From: Mesorhizobium onobrychidis
Lineage (GTDB): Bacteria; Pseudomonadota; Alphaproteobacteria; Rhizobiales; Rhizobiaceae
Assembly (NCBI RefSeq): GCF_024707545.1
Contig: NZ_CP062229.1
Location: forward strand, 4,073,501-4,137,500
Direction of reading: 5' to 3'
DNA: 64,000 bases
Below, in pieces: positions 28,789 through 38,023 of the stretch. Both the position numbers and the translations under genes were made by a program. The notes beneath the pieces were generated by a model. The model saw only the letters and a program-made list of their open reading frames with translations, did no database searches and was not told where the DNA came from. Every line of letters starts with the position of its first letter. Position 1 is the stretch's first letter.

Positions 28789-30281
28789 GCCAGATAATCT
28801 CCGATCAGGAACTGCAGGGCGCGGTCGAGCCTGATATGCGGCAGCGACAGCGTGACGCCTTCAGCCGTGCGTTCGAGCTTTGGCGGGCGAAAGCGCACGA
28901 AGCGGATCGCCGGGTCATCATTACTTTGTCGATGGTCTGGGCTCTGGCGATGGTCTGGCCCAGAGACATCGAACACTGCATCAATTTTCTCCGGTAAATC
29001 ACCGGGAAATATGGCTGTTTCGGTTTTTCCATCAAATGTTTCGCCGTTGATCTTTTCACCTTTCAACGGTGTGCCAATGATGACCGGCAACGTCTCACGG
29101 CCTTGCTTGACCGTGCCTTCCCGGGTCGCTCGCACCGCCGCCAGGGCAACCACGTCGACATCGGCGCCGGTGAAATTCGCCCGCGCCACGGCACGGTCGG
29201 CGAGCCGCCGCACGATCGCCTGCAGCTGGTCGTGGCTTTCGTGGTGCAGATGGTCCGCCTTCGTCGCCGCCACCAATATGCGGTCGATGCGCCTTGAAAA
29301 AAAGTCGGTCAGGAAATTGCCGCGGCCGGGGCGGAAACATGCGAGGATTTCGGTCACAGCACGTTCGAGATCGGCCATTGCGCCGGGGCCTGCGTTCAAG
29401 GCCTGCAGGGCGTCTATCACCACGATCTGACGGTCGAGGCGCGTGATGTGCTCCCGGAAGAACGGCTTTACGACATATGTCTTGTAGGCCTCGTAGCGCC
29501 GCTCCATCATCGCCTGAAGCGACCCGGAACGCGCGCGCCGCTCACTCAGGCCCGGCATGGGCGCGAATGTCAGCGCCGGCGAGCCCTCAAGATCGCCGGG
29601 CATCAGGAAACGGCCGGGTGGCAGAGTCGAAAGCGCCCGCTCGTCGAGCTTGCATGCCTTGAGATAAGCGGCGAAGCTGTCGGCGAGGCGGCGCGCCGTC
29701 ATCTCGTCGGCGTCCGCATTCGGATCGACCGCTGCCGAGAGCGCGCGCCATTCCTGTGAAAGGTCGACGCGCACCGGCAGTACGGCCATCTCGAAGGCTT
29801 CGCGTGAGAAATCAGCGTAGGATTTGCCGAGCAGCGGCAGGTCGAGCAGCCATTCGCCGGGATAGTCGACGATATCGACCGACAATCTGCCTGATGAAAA
29901 CATGCGGCTCCAGCCGGAGGCCGATTCATATTCGATGGTGAGCCTCAGCTCGGAAATAGCCCGTGTCGAATCCGGCCAGAGGCGGTCGTCGACCAGGGCC
30001 GCTACGTGATCCTCGTACTGGAATCGCGGTACGGCGTCATCCGGTTGCTCTTCGAGGAAGGCACGGGCGATGCGTCCCGATTTCTGCGCCGCGAACAGCG
30101 GCAAGCGCCCGCCATGGATCAGATTGTGCACAAAGGCTGAGATGAACACTGTCTTGCCTGCGCGGGAAAGGCCAGTAACACCCAGCCGCAGCGATGGCGA
30201 AAAAAGCCCGGTAGCGCGCCCCGACAGCGTATCCAGGGCAATCTTCGCCTCGTCGGTGAAAGTGGTCAGCGATGATGCCAA
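28785..30281 (-). CDS. YcjX family P-loop GTPase-like protein (DUF463)
   Basis: About 498 residues. The P-loop is G-L-S-R-A-G-K-T near residue 38, and the protein matches YcjX/DUF463 throughout (F-V-H-N-L-I-H-G-G-R-L, V-D-Y-P-G-E-W-L-L-D-L-P). The frame stays open up to 30461, but that extension translates an intergenic palindrome (30332-30401) and is not family-like. I therefore place the start at TTG 30281, which gives L-A-S-S-L-T-T-F-T-D-E-A and has a GAGAGA stretch upstream. A partner of YcjF; a membrane-stress role is inferred from the family only. Confidence 0.85.
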   Translation of the reverse strand: MASSLTTFTDEAKIALDTLSGRATGLFSPSLRLGVTGLSRAGKTVFISAFVHNLIHGGRLPLFAAQKSGRIARAFLEEQPDDAVPRFQYEDHVAALVDDRLWPDSTRAISELRLTIEYESASGWSRMFSSGRLSVDIVDYPGEWLLDLPLLGKSYADFSREAFEMAVLPVRVDLSQEWRALSAAVDPNADADEMTARRLADSFAAYLKACKLDERALSTLPPGRFLMPGDLEGSPALTFAPMPGLSERRARSGSLQAMMERRYEAYKTYVVKPFFREHITRLDRQIVVIDALQALNAGPGAMADLERAVTEILACFRPGRGNFLTDFFSRRIDRILVAATKADHLHHESHDQLQAIVRRLADRAVARANFTGADVDVVALAAVRATREGTVKQGRETLPVIIGTPLKGEKINGETFDGKTETAIFPGDLPEKIDAVFDVSGPDHRQSPDHRQSNDDPAIRFVRFRPPKLERTAEGVTLSLPHIRLDRALQFLIGDYLA

Positions 30282-30331
30282 AATGCGTCTCTCGGGGCTT
30301 CGGTACGACCCGATATAGACGCTGCTGCCGA

Positions 30332-30401
30332 GTGTGGCGAATCCGAAATTCGCAGTACCTTGGAGCAGCGCAGTGAGCGAATTTCGGATTCTAAGCCACA
30401 C
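30332..30401. repeat. Interspersed palindrome, family P3
   Basis: GTGTGGCGAATCCGAAATTC on the left pairs with GAATTTCGGATTC...CCACAC on the right around a 23-base centre. A second full copy lies at 32841 and a half copy at 52827. Confidence 0.8.
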
Positions 30402-30470
30402 TAGCAAATCATTGAATTCGCGCATGAACCCGAACCATAGCTCGGAAAAGATCCTGCGCAAAATTGAGTT

Positions 30471-30514
30471 CTACAGCGTCCTTTGCGCGTCCAAGAGGAT
30501 GCGCGGCGCTGTAG
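30471..30514 (+). repeat. 44-bp interspersed palindrome, family P1 (best copy)
   Basis: CTACAGCGTCCTTTGCGCG on the left and GCGCGGCGCTGTAG on the right. It sits ten bases from a P2 palindrome, forming a mosaic between ycjX and the sixA-like gene. The gene-free interval 30282-30599 holds only these repeats and the YcjX leader. Confidence 0.85.
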
Positions 30515-30523
30515 TGTGCTTTT

Positions 30524-30577
30524 GGATTTGAAGTTCCTGAACGCTGATGCCATTGAAGTGGCAGGAACTTCAAATCC
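30524..30577. repeat. Interspersed palindrome, family P2
   Basis: Perfect 16-base arms GGATTTGAAGTTCCTG and CAGGAACTTCAAATCC around a 22-base centre. A related copy is at 32758. Confidence 0.85.
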
Positions 30578-30599
30578 ACCACGCTAGGTTGAAATGGCG

Positions 30600-31103
30600 T
30601 CAGAGGTCGGCCGGCGTCACGAAGGCTTCGAGATAGCCGGTGCCTTGCGCGGCGTTGGCAAGACTGCCTGGAAAACGGACGACCGCGAGTCCGGAGGCCG
30701 GGAAGCCGTGGTTCAGAATTCCCCTCGCAGCCTCGTCGCCATCGCCCGAAAGCGCGATAGTGAGATCTTCCGTCATCGGGTTGTGGCCGATGACGAGCAG
30801 CGAGCCTGGCCCGCCATTGCCGCGGATGATCGAGAGATAACTGGCGGCGTCCTCGCTATAGAGCGTGTCCAAGAACAGGACCCGGCCTGTATCGGTGTGG
30901 CCGGCCAGGCCTTCCAGCGTCTGGCGCGCTCGCTTTGCGTTGGAGCAAAGGGTGAGGTCCGGAATGTAGCTGCGGGCCCGCATGGCCGCACCCATCGTTT
31001 CGGCGTCGGCGAGGCCGGATGCGTCGAGCGGACGATCGAAATCGCGCATGCCGGGTAGGGCCCATCCGGCCTTGGCATGCCTCAACAGATAAAGCTTGCT
31101 CAC
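30600..31103 (-). CDS. SixA-like phosphohistidine phosphatase
   Basis: A 167-residue histidine-phosphatase-superfamily protein. The catalytic L-R-H-A-K motif is at residues 6-10 and the second histidine is in V-I-G-H-N-P near residue 110. Lack of an insertion and the short length match SixA, which removes phosphate from histidine on phosphotransfer domains. The GTG at 31103 is chosen: GAGGGG lies just upstream and the protein then begins V-S-K-L-Y-L-L-R-H, like the family. The neighbouring genes are not phosphorelay genes, so the target is unknown. Confidence 0.87.
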   Translation of the reverse strand: MSKLYLLRHAKAGWALPGMRDFDRPLDASGLADAETMGAAMRARSYIPDLTLCSNAKRARQTLEGLAGHTDTGRVLFLDTLYSEDAASYLSIIRGNGGPGSLLVIGHNPMTEDLTIALSGDGDEAARGILNHGFPASGLAVVRFPGSLANAAQGTGYLEAFVTPADL

Positions 31104-31367
31104 CGGCCCCTCGCTTGTGCCAAACACCGAAACTCGTCAAAAGGCGCTGCAGGATTAGCCATGAGAACGGCCTTATGCACAATGGCCGGCAGCTTTCAAA
31201 CCCAACAAATCATACGCGAATTCGGTCGTGCCCTTCATGCGAATGATGCGGCCAATACCGTTTTGCCCGACATTAACAATTGCGTGAAACTGTCGTCGAT
31301 TACGCTTGTGCAGCATTCGGTCCGCGAATATATAGGCGCCAAAATTGGGGCTGTTTGGGTGAGTCGA

Positions 31368-31784
31368 ATGAACGACATCGTTACTGCCGATTACGTACCC
31401 TCCGAAGACGAGCCGTTCATGAACGAACGGCAGAAATCCTACTTTCGCCTGAAGCTCGTCACCTGGAAGAACGACATACTGCGCGAAGCGCGCGAAACTC
31501 TCGAAATCCTGCAGCAGGAAAACGCCAACCACCCCGATCTCGCTGATCGCGCCTCTTCGGAAACTGACCGCGCCATCGAACTTCGCGCCCGCGATCGCCA
31601 GCGAAAACTCATTTCAAAGATTGATTCCGCGCTTCAGCGCATTGATGAAGGCACTTACGGCTATTGTGAGGAAACCGGCGAGCCCATCGCGCTGAAGCGG
31701 CTCGATGCGCGTCCGATCGCGACCTTGTCGATCGAGGCGCAGGAGCGCCACGAGCGCCGCGAGAAGGTCTACCGCGACGACTGA
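31368..31784 (+). CDS. dksA: DksA-type RNA polymerase-binding transcription factor
   Basis: A 138-residue DksA. The coiled-coil tip D57-L-A-D60-R-A62 keeps the D-x-x-D-x-A residues that act in the polymerase secondary channel. The globular part has G-Y-C100-E-E-T-G-E-P and A-L-K-R-L-D-A-R-P, so only one of the four zinc cysteines of E. coli DksA remains. My recollection is that this is normal for alphaproteobacteria. With ppGpp it adjusts rRNA and amino-acid promoters during starvation. The start at 31368 gives the usual length; in-frame sequence upstream is not family-like. A strong terminator follows. Confidence 0.92.
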   Translation: MNDIVTADYVPSEDEPFMNERQKSYFRLKLVTWKNDILREARETLEILQQENANHPDLADRASSETDRAIELRARDRQRKLISKIDSALQRIDEGTYGYCEETGEPIALKRLDARPIATLSIEAQERHERREKVYRDD

Positions 31785-31827
31785 AGCACAGGCGGAGCGC
31801 CTAAAAAGCAGCAATAGCGAATTTGTC

Positions 31828-31852
31828 ATGGCCGGTCTCCGGCCATTTTTTT
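31828..31852 (+). terminator. Rho-independent terminator of dksA
   Basis: ATGGCCGG, a three-base loop TCT, CCGGCCAT and a run of seven T. Textbook form, 44 bases after the dksA stop codon. Confidence 0.93.
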
Positions 31853-31920
31853 GGTCGACCGTGAACAATCTTGACCGCTAAGCTTTTTGTTAGCTGTTCG
31901 CTGGCCCGGTTTTTGGCCGG

Positions 31921-32655
31921 TTATCTTTTCTGGCTGGAAAGCTCGCCGAGAAGCTTCGTCATCTCGTCATCGAGAGACGACGGCGCCTTTGCCGCCGGCT
32001 TGCTCTCCGACTTGGCGGGGTGCGGGTCATCAAACGAGACCTCGAGCTCCCTCATCAGCGTATCGTCAATAGAATCCTGCTTTGGCGGGGAATCCTGTCT
32101 TGCCGGCGATGGCGCCTGTCGAAAGGCACTGGCGTTCGCCGATCCGTAGGCGGGCAGCGGCGTGATGGTCGCCGATTGATGGCTTTGCGCTGCTGGCTTC
32201 GGCGCTGGCGCCGTCTGATGGGGCCGTACAGGCGTCGGGGCAGCGCTTACCGGCTGCGGAGGCGGTGCTTGCATCATTGGCGCAGGAGCCGGTTGAGGCG
32301 CGCGCGGCCGCGGTGCCGGCTGATGGCCGCCGCTATCTCCGGTCAGTGCAGGACGGCGCAGCGCCGACAGCCGGATGTCGCGCTCGACGACGACATCGGT
32401 TGGGCCTCCGATCAACAGCAGGTGCTCGATGTCGTCGCGGCGCACCAGCACCAACCGGCGGTGACTGTCGACAGCGGTGGCGTCCATGACGGCCAGGCGC
32501 GTCTTGCGGTTCCTGCCACCGGCAACGAATGTTCCGAAGGTCAGATTGCGGACCAGCTTGATAATGAGGAGAATAATGACCAGAAGGACAAGCGCGACCA
32601 GCGTCCACAGGATTTCCGCGGCATAAGGACCCAAAACGCTATCCAGCCCTTGCAT
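31921..32655 (-). CDS. FliO/MopB-like flagellar biosynthesis protein
   Basis: A 244-residue protein with one N-terminal membrane segment (about 12-33, L-V-A-L-V-L-L-V-I-I-L-L), then a short conserved domain (T-R-L-A-V-M-D-A-T-A-V-D-S-H-R-R-L-V-L-V-R-R-D) typical of FliO, and a Pro/Ala/Gln-rich low-complexity tail. FliO assists assembly of the flagellar export gate. No other flagellar gene is in the window, although this gene order beside dksA and cckA is, as I recall, common in rhizobia. The start at 32655 avoids an upstream extension that translates a palindrome. It is convergent with dksA. Confidence 0.75.
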   Translation of the reverse strand: MQGLDSVLGPYAAEILWTLVALVLLVIILLIIKLVRNLTFGTFVAGGRNRKTRLAVMDATAVDSHRRLVLVRRDDIEHLLLIGGPTDVVVERDIRLSALRRPALTGDSGGHQPAPRPRAPQPAPAPMMQAPPPQPVSAAPTPVRPHQTAPAPKPAAQSHQSATITPLPAYGSANASAFRQAPSPARQDSPPKQDSIDDTLMRELEVSFDDPHPAKSESKPAAKAPSSLDDEMTKLLGELSSQKR

Positions 32656-32757
32656 TAGTGCCCCCGTATCGGCTTTCGAAGAAAACGCGACACTAGACTG
32701 TTGCGGCACGCCCCTGCAAGTTGCCTTTCGTGCTTCTTGAACAGCTTGAAACGCCAA

Positions 32758-32820
32758 TGTGGTGGATTTGAAGTTCCTGCGAATTGAGTGCGTCAGCGTT
32801 CCCACTTCAAATCCACCACA
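32758..32820. repeat. Interspersed palindrome, family P2
   Basis: Perfect 17-base arms TGTGGTGGATTTGAAGT and ACTTCAAATCCACCACA. It lies between fliO and cckA. Confidence 0.85.
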
Positions 32821-32840
32821 CTGGATTTTCAGCAAGTTGC

Positions 32841-32909
32841 TGGTGTGATGAATCCGAAATTCGCTCAGCGTTGCACCAAGGTGATGCGAATTTCGGTTTC
32901 ACCACACCA
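32841..32909. repeat. Interspersed palindrome, family P3
   Basis: 24-base arms, beginning TGGTGTGATGAATCCGAAAT on the left, pair with two mismatches around a 21-base centre. It is 20 bases from the P2 copy, repeating the mosaic arrangement seen at 30.3-30.6 kb. Interval 32656-33023 holds only these repeats and the cckA leader. Confidence 0.85.
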
Positions 32910-33023
32910 GGCGCAGAACGGCGTCATTTTTAGCGAACATTTGCCGCCAAGGCCTTTTCCGGACCCTGAGAATGTGATTCAACCGGGCAGGGGCAAGTAC
33001 CGGATTTCACGAGCAGGGGGCAT

Positions 33024-35594
33024 ATGGCCAAGGAAGCGCGCGGCGATTTCTATCCGGTACCGATCGTCGACCAGAACACGCGACCGGGGGCGGTCACCCG
33101 GCTCATCGTCTTCATCGTCGTCCTGACCGGCGCCGCGATCGTCTTCGGCCTTTTCCGCGAACGTCTTGGCGATCCATTCCTGCTCGGAATGCTTGGTGTG
33201 CTGGCGATGATCGGCGTCGGCTTCCTGTTCGCCACCGCCATCGGCTTCGTGCAGATCACACCGCGCTCGACGAGTGACGAGCTGTCGAAAGCGTTTGTCG
33301 ATTCGATGTCGCAAGGTCTTCTGGTCACGGACACCAAGGGTCGTGTCGTCTACGCCAATCGGGCCTATGCCGACATGACGGGCGCGGCGTCCGCGGCGGA
33401 TCTCAAGACGGTCGAAGGTTTGCTGTCCGACGTTCCCGAGGCCTCGGTGACCATATACCGGCTCGCCTCCGGCCTGCGCGACGGCCAGCCCGGCGACGGA
33501 GAGTTTCGGCTTGCGCAATCCATTCGACCCGGCGCCGAGCCGGGCGCGCGCTGGTATCGTGCCCGTGCCCGCGCCTTCAGCGTCCCGGGCCAGCGGCTGC
33601 CCTTGCTCGCCTGGCAACTCGCCGACATCTCGGAAGAACGGGCCGAGCAGGAGCGGTTCTTCCTCGATCTGCAGGAGGCCATCGACCATCTCGACCATGC
33701 GCCGGCCGGCTTCTTTTCGGCCGACCAGGAAGGCCGCGTCACCTATATCAACGCCACGCTGGCGGAGTGGCTGGGCATCGACCTGACGAGCTTCACGCCT
33801 GGTGCCGTTACGCTTCCGGAGATCGTCGCCGGCGACGGCATGGCGCTGGTCCGCTCAGTCAAGGCCGATCCCGGCACCACGCGCAATGCGGTCATCGATC
33901 TCGATCTGACGACGGTGAAGGGCGAGGCGCTGCCCGTGCGTTTCATGCATAGGGTCGCGGCCAGCCGCGAGGGCGTCAACGGTCCGACGCGCACCATCGT
34001 GCTCAACCGGACGCAAGGTGAGGACGCTTCCGCCGATCTTCGCGCCTCGGAGATACGCTTCACCCGCTTCTTCAATTCGACGCCGATGGCAATAGCGGCG
34101 GTCGACAACAGCGGGCGCATCTTGCGCACCAACGCGCCTTTCCTGTCGCTGTTTTCCTCCGTCGTCGACGGGGACGCGGTCGATCGGCGCGTGCGGCTGG
34201 ACACGGTGATCCATGAGCGCGACCGGCCCGCCTTTGCCGCGGCGTTCGAAAAAGCGCGACAAAGGCAGGCCGACATCGAACCGATCGATACGCTGCTGCC
34301 CGGCAATGAAGAACGGCACATGCGCTTCTACGTCAACGCGGTTGCCGACGGCACCGGCGAGGGCGCCGAAGAATCGGCCATCGTGTATGCCGTCGAGACC
34401 ACCGAGCAGAAGGCGCTCGAGGGCCAGATGGCGCAAAGCCAGAAGATGCAGGCGGTCGGCCAGCTTGCCGGCGGCATCGCACACGACTTCAACAACGTAC
34501 TGACCGCCATCATCATGGCGTCGGACCTTTTGTTGACCAACCATCGCCCGTCGGACCCGTCCTTCCCCGACATCATGAACATCAAGCAGAACGCCAACCG
34601 GGCGGCCTCGCTGGTGAGGCAGCTTCTGGCCTTCTCGCGCAAGCAGACGCTGCGGCCGGAGGTGCTCAACCTGACCGACGTGCTTGCCGATCTGCGGATG
34701 CTGCTGGCCCGCCTGGTCGGAAGCGACATCAAGCTGAAGGTCGATCATGGCCGCGATCTGTGGCCGGTGAAGGTCGACATCGGGCAGTTCGAGCAGGTGG
34801 TGGTCAATCTGGCGGTCAATGCACGCGATGCGATGCCGACCGGCGGCGACCTCACTGTGCGCACCCGGAACGTGACGACAGAAGAGAGCAAAAGCCTTCC
34901 CTACCGCGAACTTGCGCCGGCCGATTACGTGGTGGTCGAAGTCGAAGACACCGGCAGCGGCATCGCCCCCGAAGTCCTCAAGAAGATTTTCGAACCCTTC
35001 TTCACCACCAAGGAGGTCGGCAAGGGCACCGGCCTCGGCCTGTCCATGGTCTACGGCATCATCAAGCAGACAGGCGGCTTCATCTTCTGCGATTCCGAGG
35101 TCGGCAAGGGATCGGTGTTCCGCATTTTCCTGCCGCGCTACATTGCAGAGGCGAGAAAGGCAGGCGAACCCGGCGAGGCGCCGGCTGCACCGGCAAAGAT
35201 CGCCGACGCTGCCAAGGATTTGTCGGGTTCGGCCACGGTGCTGCTCGTCGAGGACGAGGATGCCGTGCGCATGGGCGGCATGCGGGCGCTGACGTCGCGC
35301 GGTTACACCGTCCACGAAGCGTCCTCGGGCGTCGAGGCGCTGGAAGTCTTCGAGGCGCTCGGCGGCAAGGTCGACATTGTCGTTTCCGACGTGGTGATGC
35401 CTGAGATGGATGGGCCGACGCTGCTTGGCGAACTGCGCAAGCGGCAACCCGACATCAAATTCGTCTTCGTTTCCGGTTACGCCGAGGATGCGTTCGCCAA
35501 AAACCTGCCGGCAGACGCGCATTTCGGTTTCCTGCCGAAGCCGTTTTCGCTCAAGCAACTGGCCACAATCGTCAAGGATGTGCTGGAATCTTAG
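33024..35594 (+). CDS. cckA: Cell-cycle hybrid sensor histidine kinase CckA
   Basis: An 856-residue hybrid kinase. Two membrane segments lie at about 25-45 and 52-73. PAS-like domains follow at about 90-200, 225-330 and 340-460. The dimerisation domain carries His487 in G-G-I-A-H-D-F-N-N. An ATPase domain (N-A-R-D-A-M-P, then G-x-G-L-G-L-S) and a C-terminal receiver with Asp789 in [10 protein letters not shown] complete it. This order is that of CckA, the kinase/phosphatase that controls CtrA through ChpT in alphaproteobacteria and is essential for the cell cycle. The receiver is present, so the relay is intact. The ATG follows AGGGGG closely. Confidence 0.93.
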   Translation: MAKEARGDFYPVPIVDQNTRPGAVTRLIVFIVVLTGAAIVFGLFRERLGDPFLLGMLGVLAMIGVGFLFATAIGFVQITPRSTSDELSKAFVDSMSQGLLVTDTKGRVVYANRAYADMTGAASAADLKTVEGLLSDVPEASVTIYRLASGLRDGQPGDGEFRLAQSIRPGAEPGARWYRARARAFSVPGQRLPLLAWQLADISEERAEQERFFLDLQEAIDHLDHAPAGFFSADQEGRVTYINATLAEWLGIDLTSFTPGAVTLPEIVAGDGMALVRSVKADPGTTRNAVIDLDLTTVKGEALPVRFMHRVAASREGVNGPTRTIVLNRTQGEDASADLRASEIRFTRFFNSTPMAIAAVDNSGRILRTNAPFLSLFSSVVDGDAVDRRVRLDTVIHERDRPAFAAAFEKARQRQADIEPIDTLLPGNEERHMRFYVNAVADGTGEGAEESAIVYAVETTEQKALEGQMAQSQKMQAVGQLAGGIAHDFNNVLTAIIMASDLLLTNHRPSDPSFPDIMNIKQNANRAASLVRQLLAFSRKQTLRPEVLNLTDVLADLRMLLARLVGSDIKLKVDHGRDLWPVKVDIGQFEQVVVNLAVNARDAMPTGGDLTVRTRNVTTEESKSLPYRELAPADYVVVEVEDTGSGIAPEVLKKIFEPFFTTKEVGKGTGLGLSMVYGIIKQTGGFIFCDSEVGKGSVFRIFLPRYIAEARKAGEPGEAPAAPAKIADAAKDLSGSATVLLVEDEDAVRMGGMRALTSRGYTVHEASSGVEALEVFEALGGKVDIVVSDVVMPEMDGPTLLGELRKRQPDIKFVFVSGYAEDAFAKNLPADAHFGFLPKPFSLKQLATIVKDVLES

Positions 35595-35679
35595 GGCATA
35601 CTAATTCTCGCACTTGCGAAATGGCGTGAGACTGCCATGATTATGGCGAAACGGGCGGCGGGTTTTGGGGGAGCATGCC

Positions 35680-36390
35680 GTGACGCCGCACAACGAGGCA
35701 GGCAAGGGTGATTATGCCGCAACAGTGCTGTTGCCGGGCGATCCGCAGCGTGCCGAATGGATGGCGGAAACCTTTCTGAAGGCGCCGCGCTGCGTCAACC
35801 GTCGAAGGGAGGCCCTCGGTTTTACCGGCCTGTTTCGCGGCAAGCCCGTCAGCATCCAGTCCACCGGCATCGGCGTCTCGTCATTCCTGATCTACGCGCA
35901 TGAATTGCTGGACTTCCATGGCGTCAGGACACTGATCCGCACCGGCACCTGTGGCGCCCTGACGGCGGCGGTTAAACTGCGCAGCCTGGTGATCTCGCAG
36001 TCGGTGCGGGGTGAAAGTGCAGAGAGCGGCCAGGTCTTTGGGCTCTACGGTGCTGATGCCGGCCCCGATCCGGAGCTTTATGCCCAGGCATTGACGCGGG
36101 CTGCCGAAATCGGCATCGAACATCAGGCCGGGCTGACCATCTGCAGCGATATATTCTATCATCCCCAGGGCCGCGATCGCTTCGCCGAAGCACAGGCACA
36201 GGGCGCGCTGGCCGTGGATATGGAGACCAGTGCGCTCTATCGCATCGCCGCGCATTTCGGCGCCCGGGCCCTGTCGATGCTGACTGTCGTCGACAATGTG
36301 GTGACCGGCGAGCAAACCGACTATTCCGAACGCCAGGCGCTTTTCACCGATATGACCCGGCTGGCACTCGATGTTGCGATCGAAAGTTAA
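35680..36390 (+). CDS. deoD: DeoD-type purine-nucleoside phosphorylase
   Basis: A 236-residue hexameric-type nucleoside phosphorylase that splits purine nucleosides with phosphate. The N-terminal L-P-G-D-P-Q-R-A block binds phosphate, G-T-C-G-A-L and V-D-M-E-T-S-A-L-Y (ribose contact) are present, and S-D-I-F-Y holds the catalytic Asp. The GTG at 35680 with GGGGGAG seven bases before it gives the normal length; a TTG five codons earlier is less likely. Its 3' end overlaps the convergent RHH gene by four bases. Alternative: a uridine phosphorylase relative, less likely. Confidence 0.85.
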   Translation: MTPHNEAGKGDYAATVLLPGDPQRAEWMAETFLKAPRCVNRRREALGFTGLFRGKPVSIQSTGIGVSSFLIYAHELLDFHGVRTLIRTGTCGALTAAVKLRSLVISQSVRGESAESGQVFGLYGADAGPDPELYAQALTRAAEIGIEHQAGLTICSDIFYHPQGRDRFAEAQAQGALAVDMETSALYRIAAHFGARALSMLTVVDNVVTGEQTDYSERQALFTDMTRLALDVAIES

Positions 36391-36692
36391 GCTGCTTGCC
36401 GCTTCGGGGCCGTGTGTTCTTCGATGCCCGGCCGATGGCCGCGCAGATAGAGAGCACAGGTCGTGCGCAGCATCGAGGCGAAGTTCGGAATCTGGCCATT
36501 GATCTCGATAGCCTCGTCATAGAGCTTCGAGATGAATTTCGGGGTCGTCAGACCCTGGCTGTCGGCGATCTCGTCGAGCAATGCCCAGAATGTCGCCTCG
36601 AGCTGAATGCTCGTCGAATGCCCGTCGATACGGATCGATCGGTTGATCTGTCGGTAACCCTCCGGATCCTGCCCGGCAAAAACCCTGCACAT
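36387..36692 (-). CDS. Ribbon-helix-helix domain protein
   Basis: A 101-residue protein of the RHH_4 type common in alphaproteobacteria. The ribbon strand is N-R-S-I-R-I-D-G-H-S-T-S-I-Q-L-E, followed by two helices (F-W-A-L-L-D-E-I-A and T-P-K-F-I-S-K-L-Y-D). Members are assumed to bind DNA as dimers, but targets are unknown. It is not next to a toxin gene, so a toxin-antitoxin role is not supported. Confidence 0.82.
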   Translation of the reverse strand: MCRVFAGQDPEGYRQINRSIRIDGHSTSIQLEATFWALLDEIADSQGLTTPKFISKLYDEAIEINGQIPNFASMLRTTCALYLRGHRPGIEEHTAPKRQAA

Positions 36693-36952
36693 CGCTACCT
36701 CCCCTTCTTATTGATCTTGGCCATTCTTGTTGATTTTAGGCGCAATCAGCAGCGATTCGCGCCTTTGAGCAGTGCCTATTGCGGCCAATTATCTTCAGCC
36801 GGAAAGCGGAAAACAGCAATCGGACTTTCGTCCTTAGGCGGTTTGCCACCCCGTCGTTAGATTAGCGCGTGGTAATCGGCTGCCACCACCTTTGCCGCAA
36901 CCCGCGCATAATCACGCCGACCGCATAAGGCGGTGCTGCGACGGAGTGTCAT

Positions 36953-37348
36953 TTGGCGAAGACGATCCACACCATGATCCGGGTTCTGGACGAGGCGCGG
37001 TCCATCGACTTCTATCGGAAAGCCTTTGGGCTGGACGTCGCTGAACGGCTCGATTTCGAAACCTTCACGCTCGTCTATCTGAGCAGTGCCGAGGCGGAGT
37101 TCGAGGTCGAGCTCACCGTCAACAAGGGCCGCCAGGAGCCTTATGCGCTCGGCGACGGCTACGGCCATCTCGCGGTTTCGGTCGCCGATCTGGACAGCGA
37201 ACATGACCGGCTCGGCGCGCTTGGCCTCGGCCCGAAGAAGATCGTCGAGTTCAACCGCCACGGAGCGCTGCTCGCGCGCTTCTTCTTCATCGAGGATCCC
37301 GACGGCTACAAGATCGAGGTTCTGCAGCGTCAGGGCCGGTTCAAATAG
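36953..37348 (+). CDS. Lactoylglutathione lyase-like VOC protein (glyoxalase I)
   Basis: A 131-residue vicinal-oxygen-chelate protein. All four metal ligands of bacterial glyoxalase I can be placed: His near residue 6 (T-I-H-T-M), Glu in E-F-E-V-E-L, His in G-Y-G-H-L-A and Glu in Y-K-I-E-V-L. It would convert the methylglyoxal-glutathione adduct to lactoylglutathione. The start is a TTG at 36953. It precedes the Tat/GMC pair by about 80 bases and could be co-transcribed. Confidence 0.85.
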   Translation: MAKTIHTMIRVLDEARSIDFYRKAFGLDVAERLDFETFTLVYLSSAEAEFEVELTVNKGRQEPYALGDGYGHLAVSVADLDSEHDRLGALGLGPKKIVEFNRHGALLARFFFIEDPDGYKIEVLQRQGRFK

Positions 37349-37427
37349 GAGATTTTACGGCCGCACCGGCGTGCGCGGCGCCAGCCACGGCACCTTCGGG
37401 TGCAAATAGCAAGCAAGGGAGGAACAA

Positions 37428-37976
37428 ATGGTCACGATTTATGAGAGAAAGCCGGCCAATGAAAGGAAGCCCGGGCTATCGCGCCGCGAGGTTCTGAAGC
37501 GCGGCGGTGTCGGCGCGTTGCTGGTCATCTCAGGCAGTGCCGTCATCAGCCCGGAACATGCCTGGGGTCTCGAAACATCCGCGCTCAAGCCCGAAACTAT
37601 GGCGACCCTGATCCAGATGGCGCGTGACATCTACCCGCACGATCAAGTGCCTGACAAATATTACGCAATCGCCGTCAAGGCGCACGATGAGCAGGCCGGG
37701 AAAGACCCCACCCACAAAGATCTTATCGAAAACGGCATTGCCGAGCTCGACTTGAAGTCGGGCAAGAACGGCTACACCGGTCTCGGCTGGGAGGAGCAGC
37801 GCGTAGCGGTGCTGAGAGAGATCGAGGACACGCCGTTCTTTCAGGCAGTCCGCGGCGGGCTTGTCGTCGGCCTCTACAACCAGAAGGAGGTCTGGCCGAT
37901 CTTCGGCTACGAGGGCGAGTCCTACTCCAAGGGCGGGTACATGGCGCGCGGGTTCGACGACATCGAGTGGCTCTGA
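37428..37976 (+). CDS. Tat-exported small subunit of a GMC dehydrogenase
   Basis: A 182-residue protein with a twin-arginine signal S-R-R-E-V-L-K-R-G-G followed by a hydrophobic stretch ending P-E-H-A-W-G. It resembles the small subunit (gluconate 2-dehydrogenase subunit 3 type) that accompanies membrane-associated GMC dehydrogenases and helps export the folded flavoprotein subunit. It ends 47 bases before the GMC gene. No cofactor motif is visible; its assignment rests mainly on the signal and on the neighbour. Confidence 0.8.
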   Translation: MVTIYERKPANERKPGLSRREVLKRGGVGALLVISGSAVISPEHAWGLETSALKPETMATLIQMARDIYPHDQVPDKYYAIAVKAHDEQAGKDPTHKDLIENGIAELDLKSGKNGYTGLGWEEQRVAVLREIEDTPFFQAVRGGLVVGLYNQKEVWPIFGYEGESYSKGGYMARGFDDIEWL

Positions 37977-38023
37977 TCCCCATCGTCCCAAACCGTACAC
38001 AACAGACATCATGGGAGGAAACC

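Noticed and set aside
33855..35558. A 567-codon minus-strand frame opposite cckA
   Set aside because: Antisense shadow; cckA motifs are complete on the plus strand.
36857..37261. Minus-strand frame opposite the glyoxalase gene
   Set aside because: Shadow; the plus strand has all four glyoxalase metal ligands.
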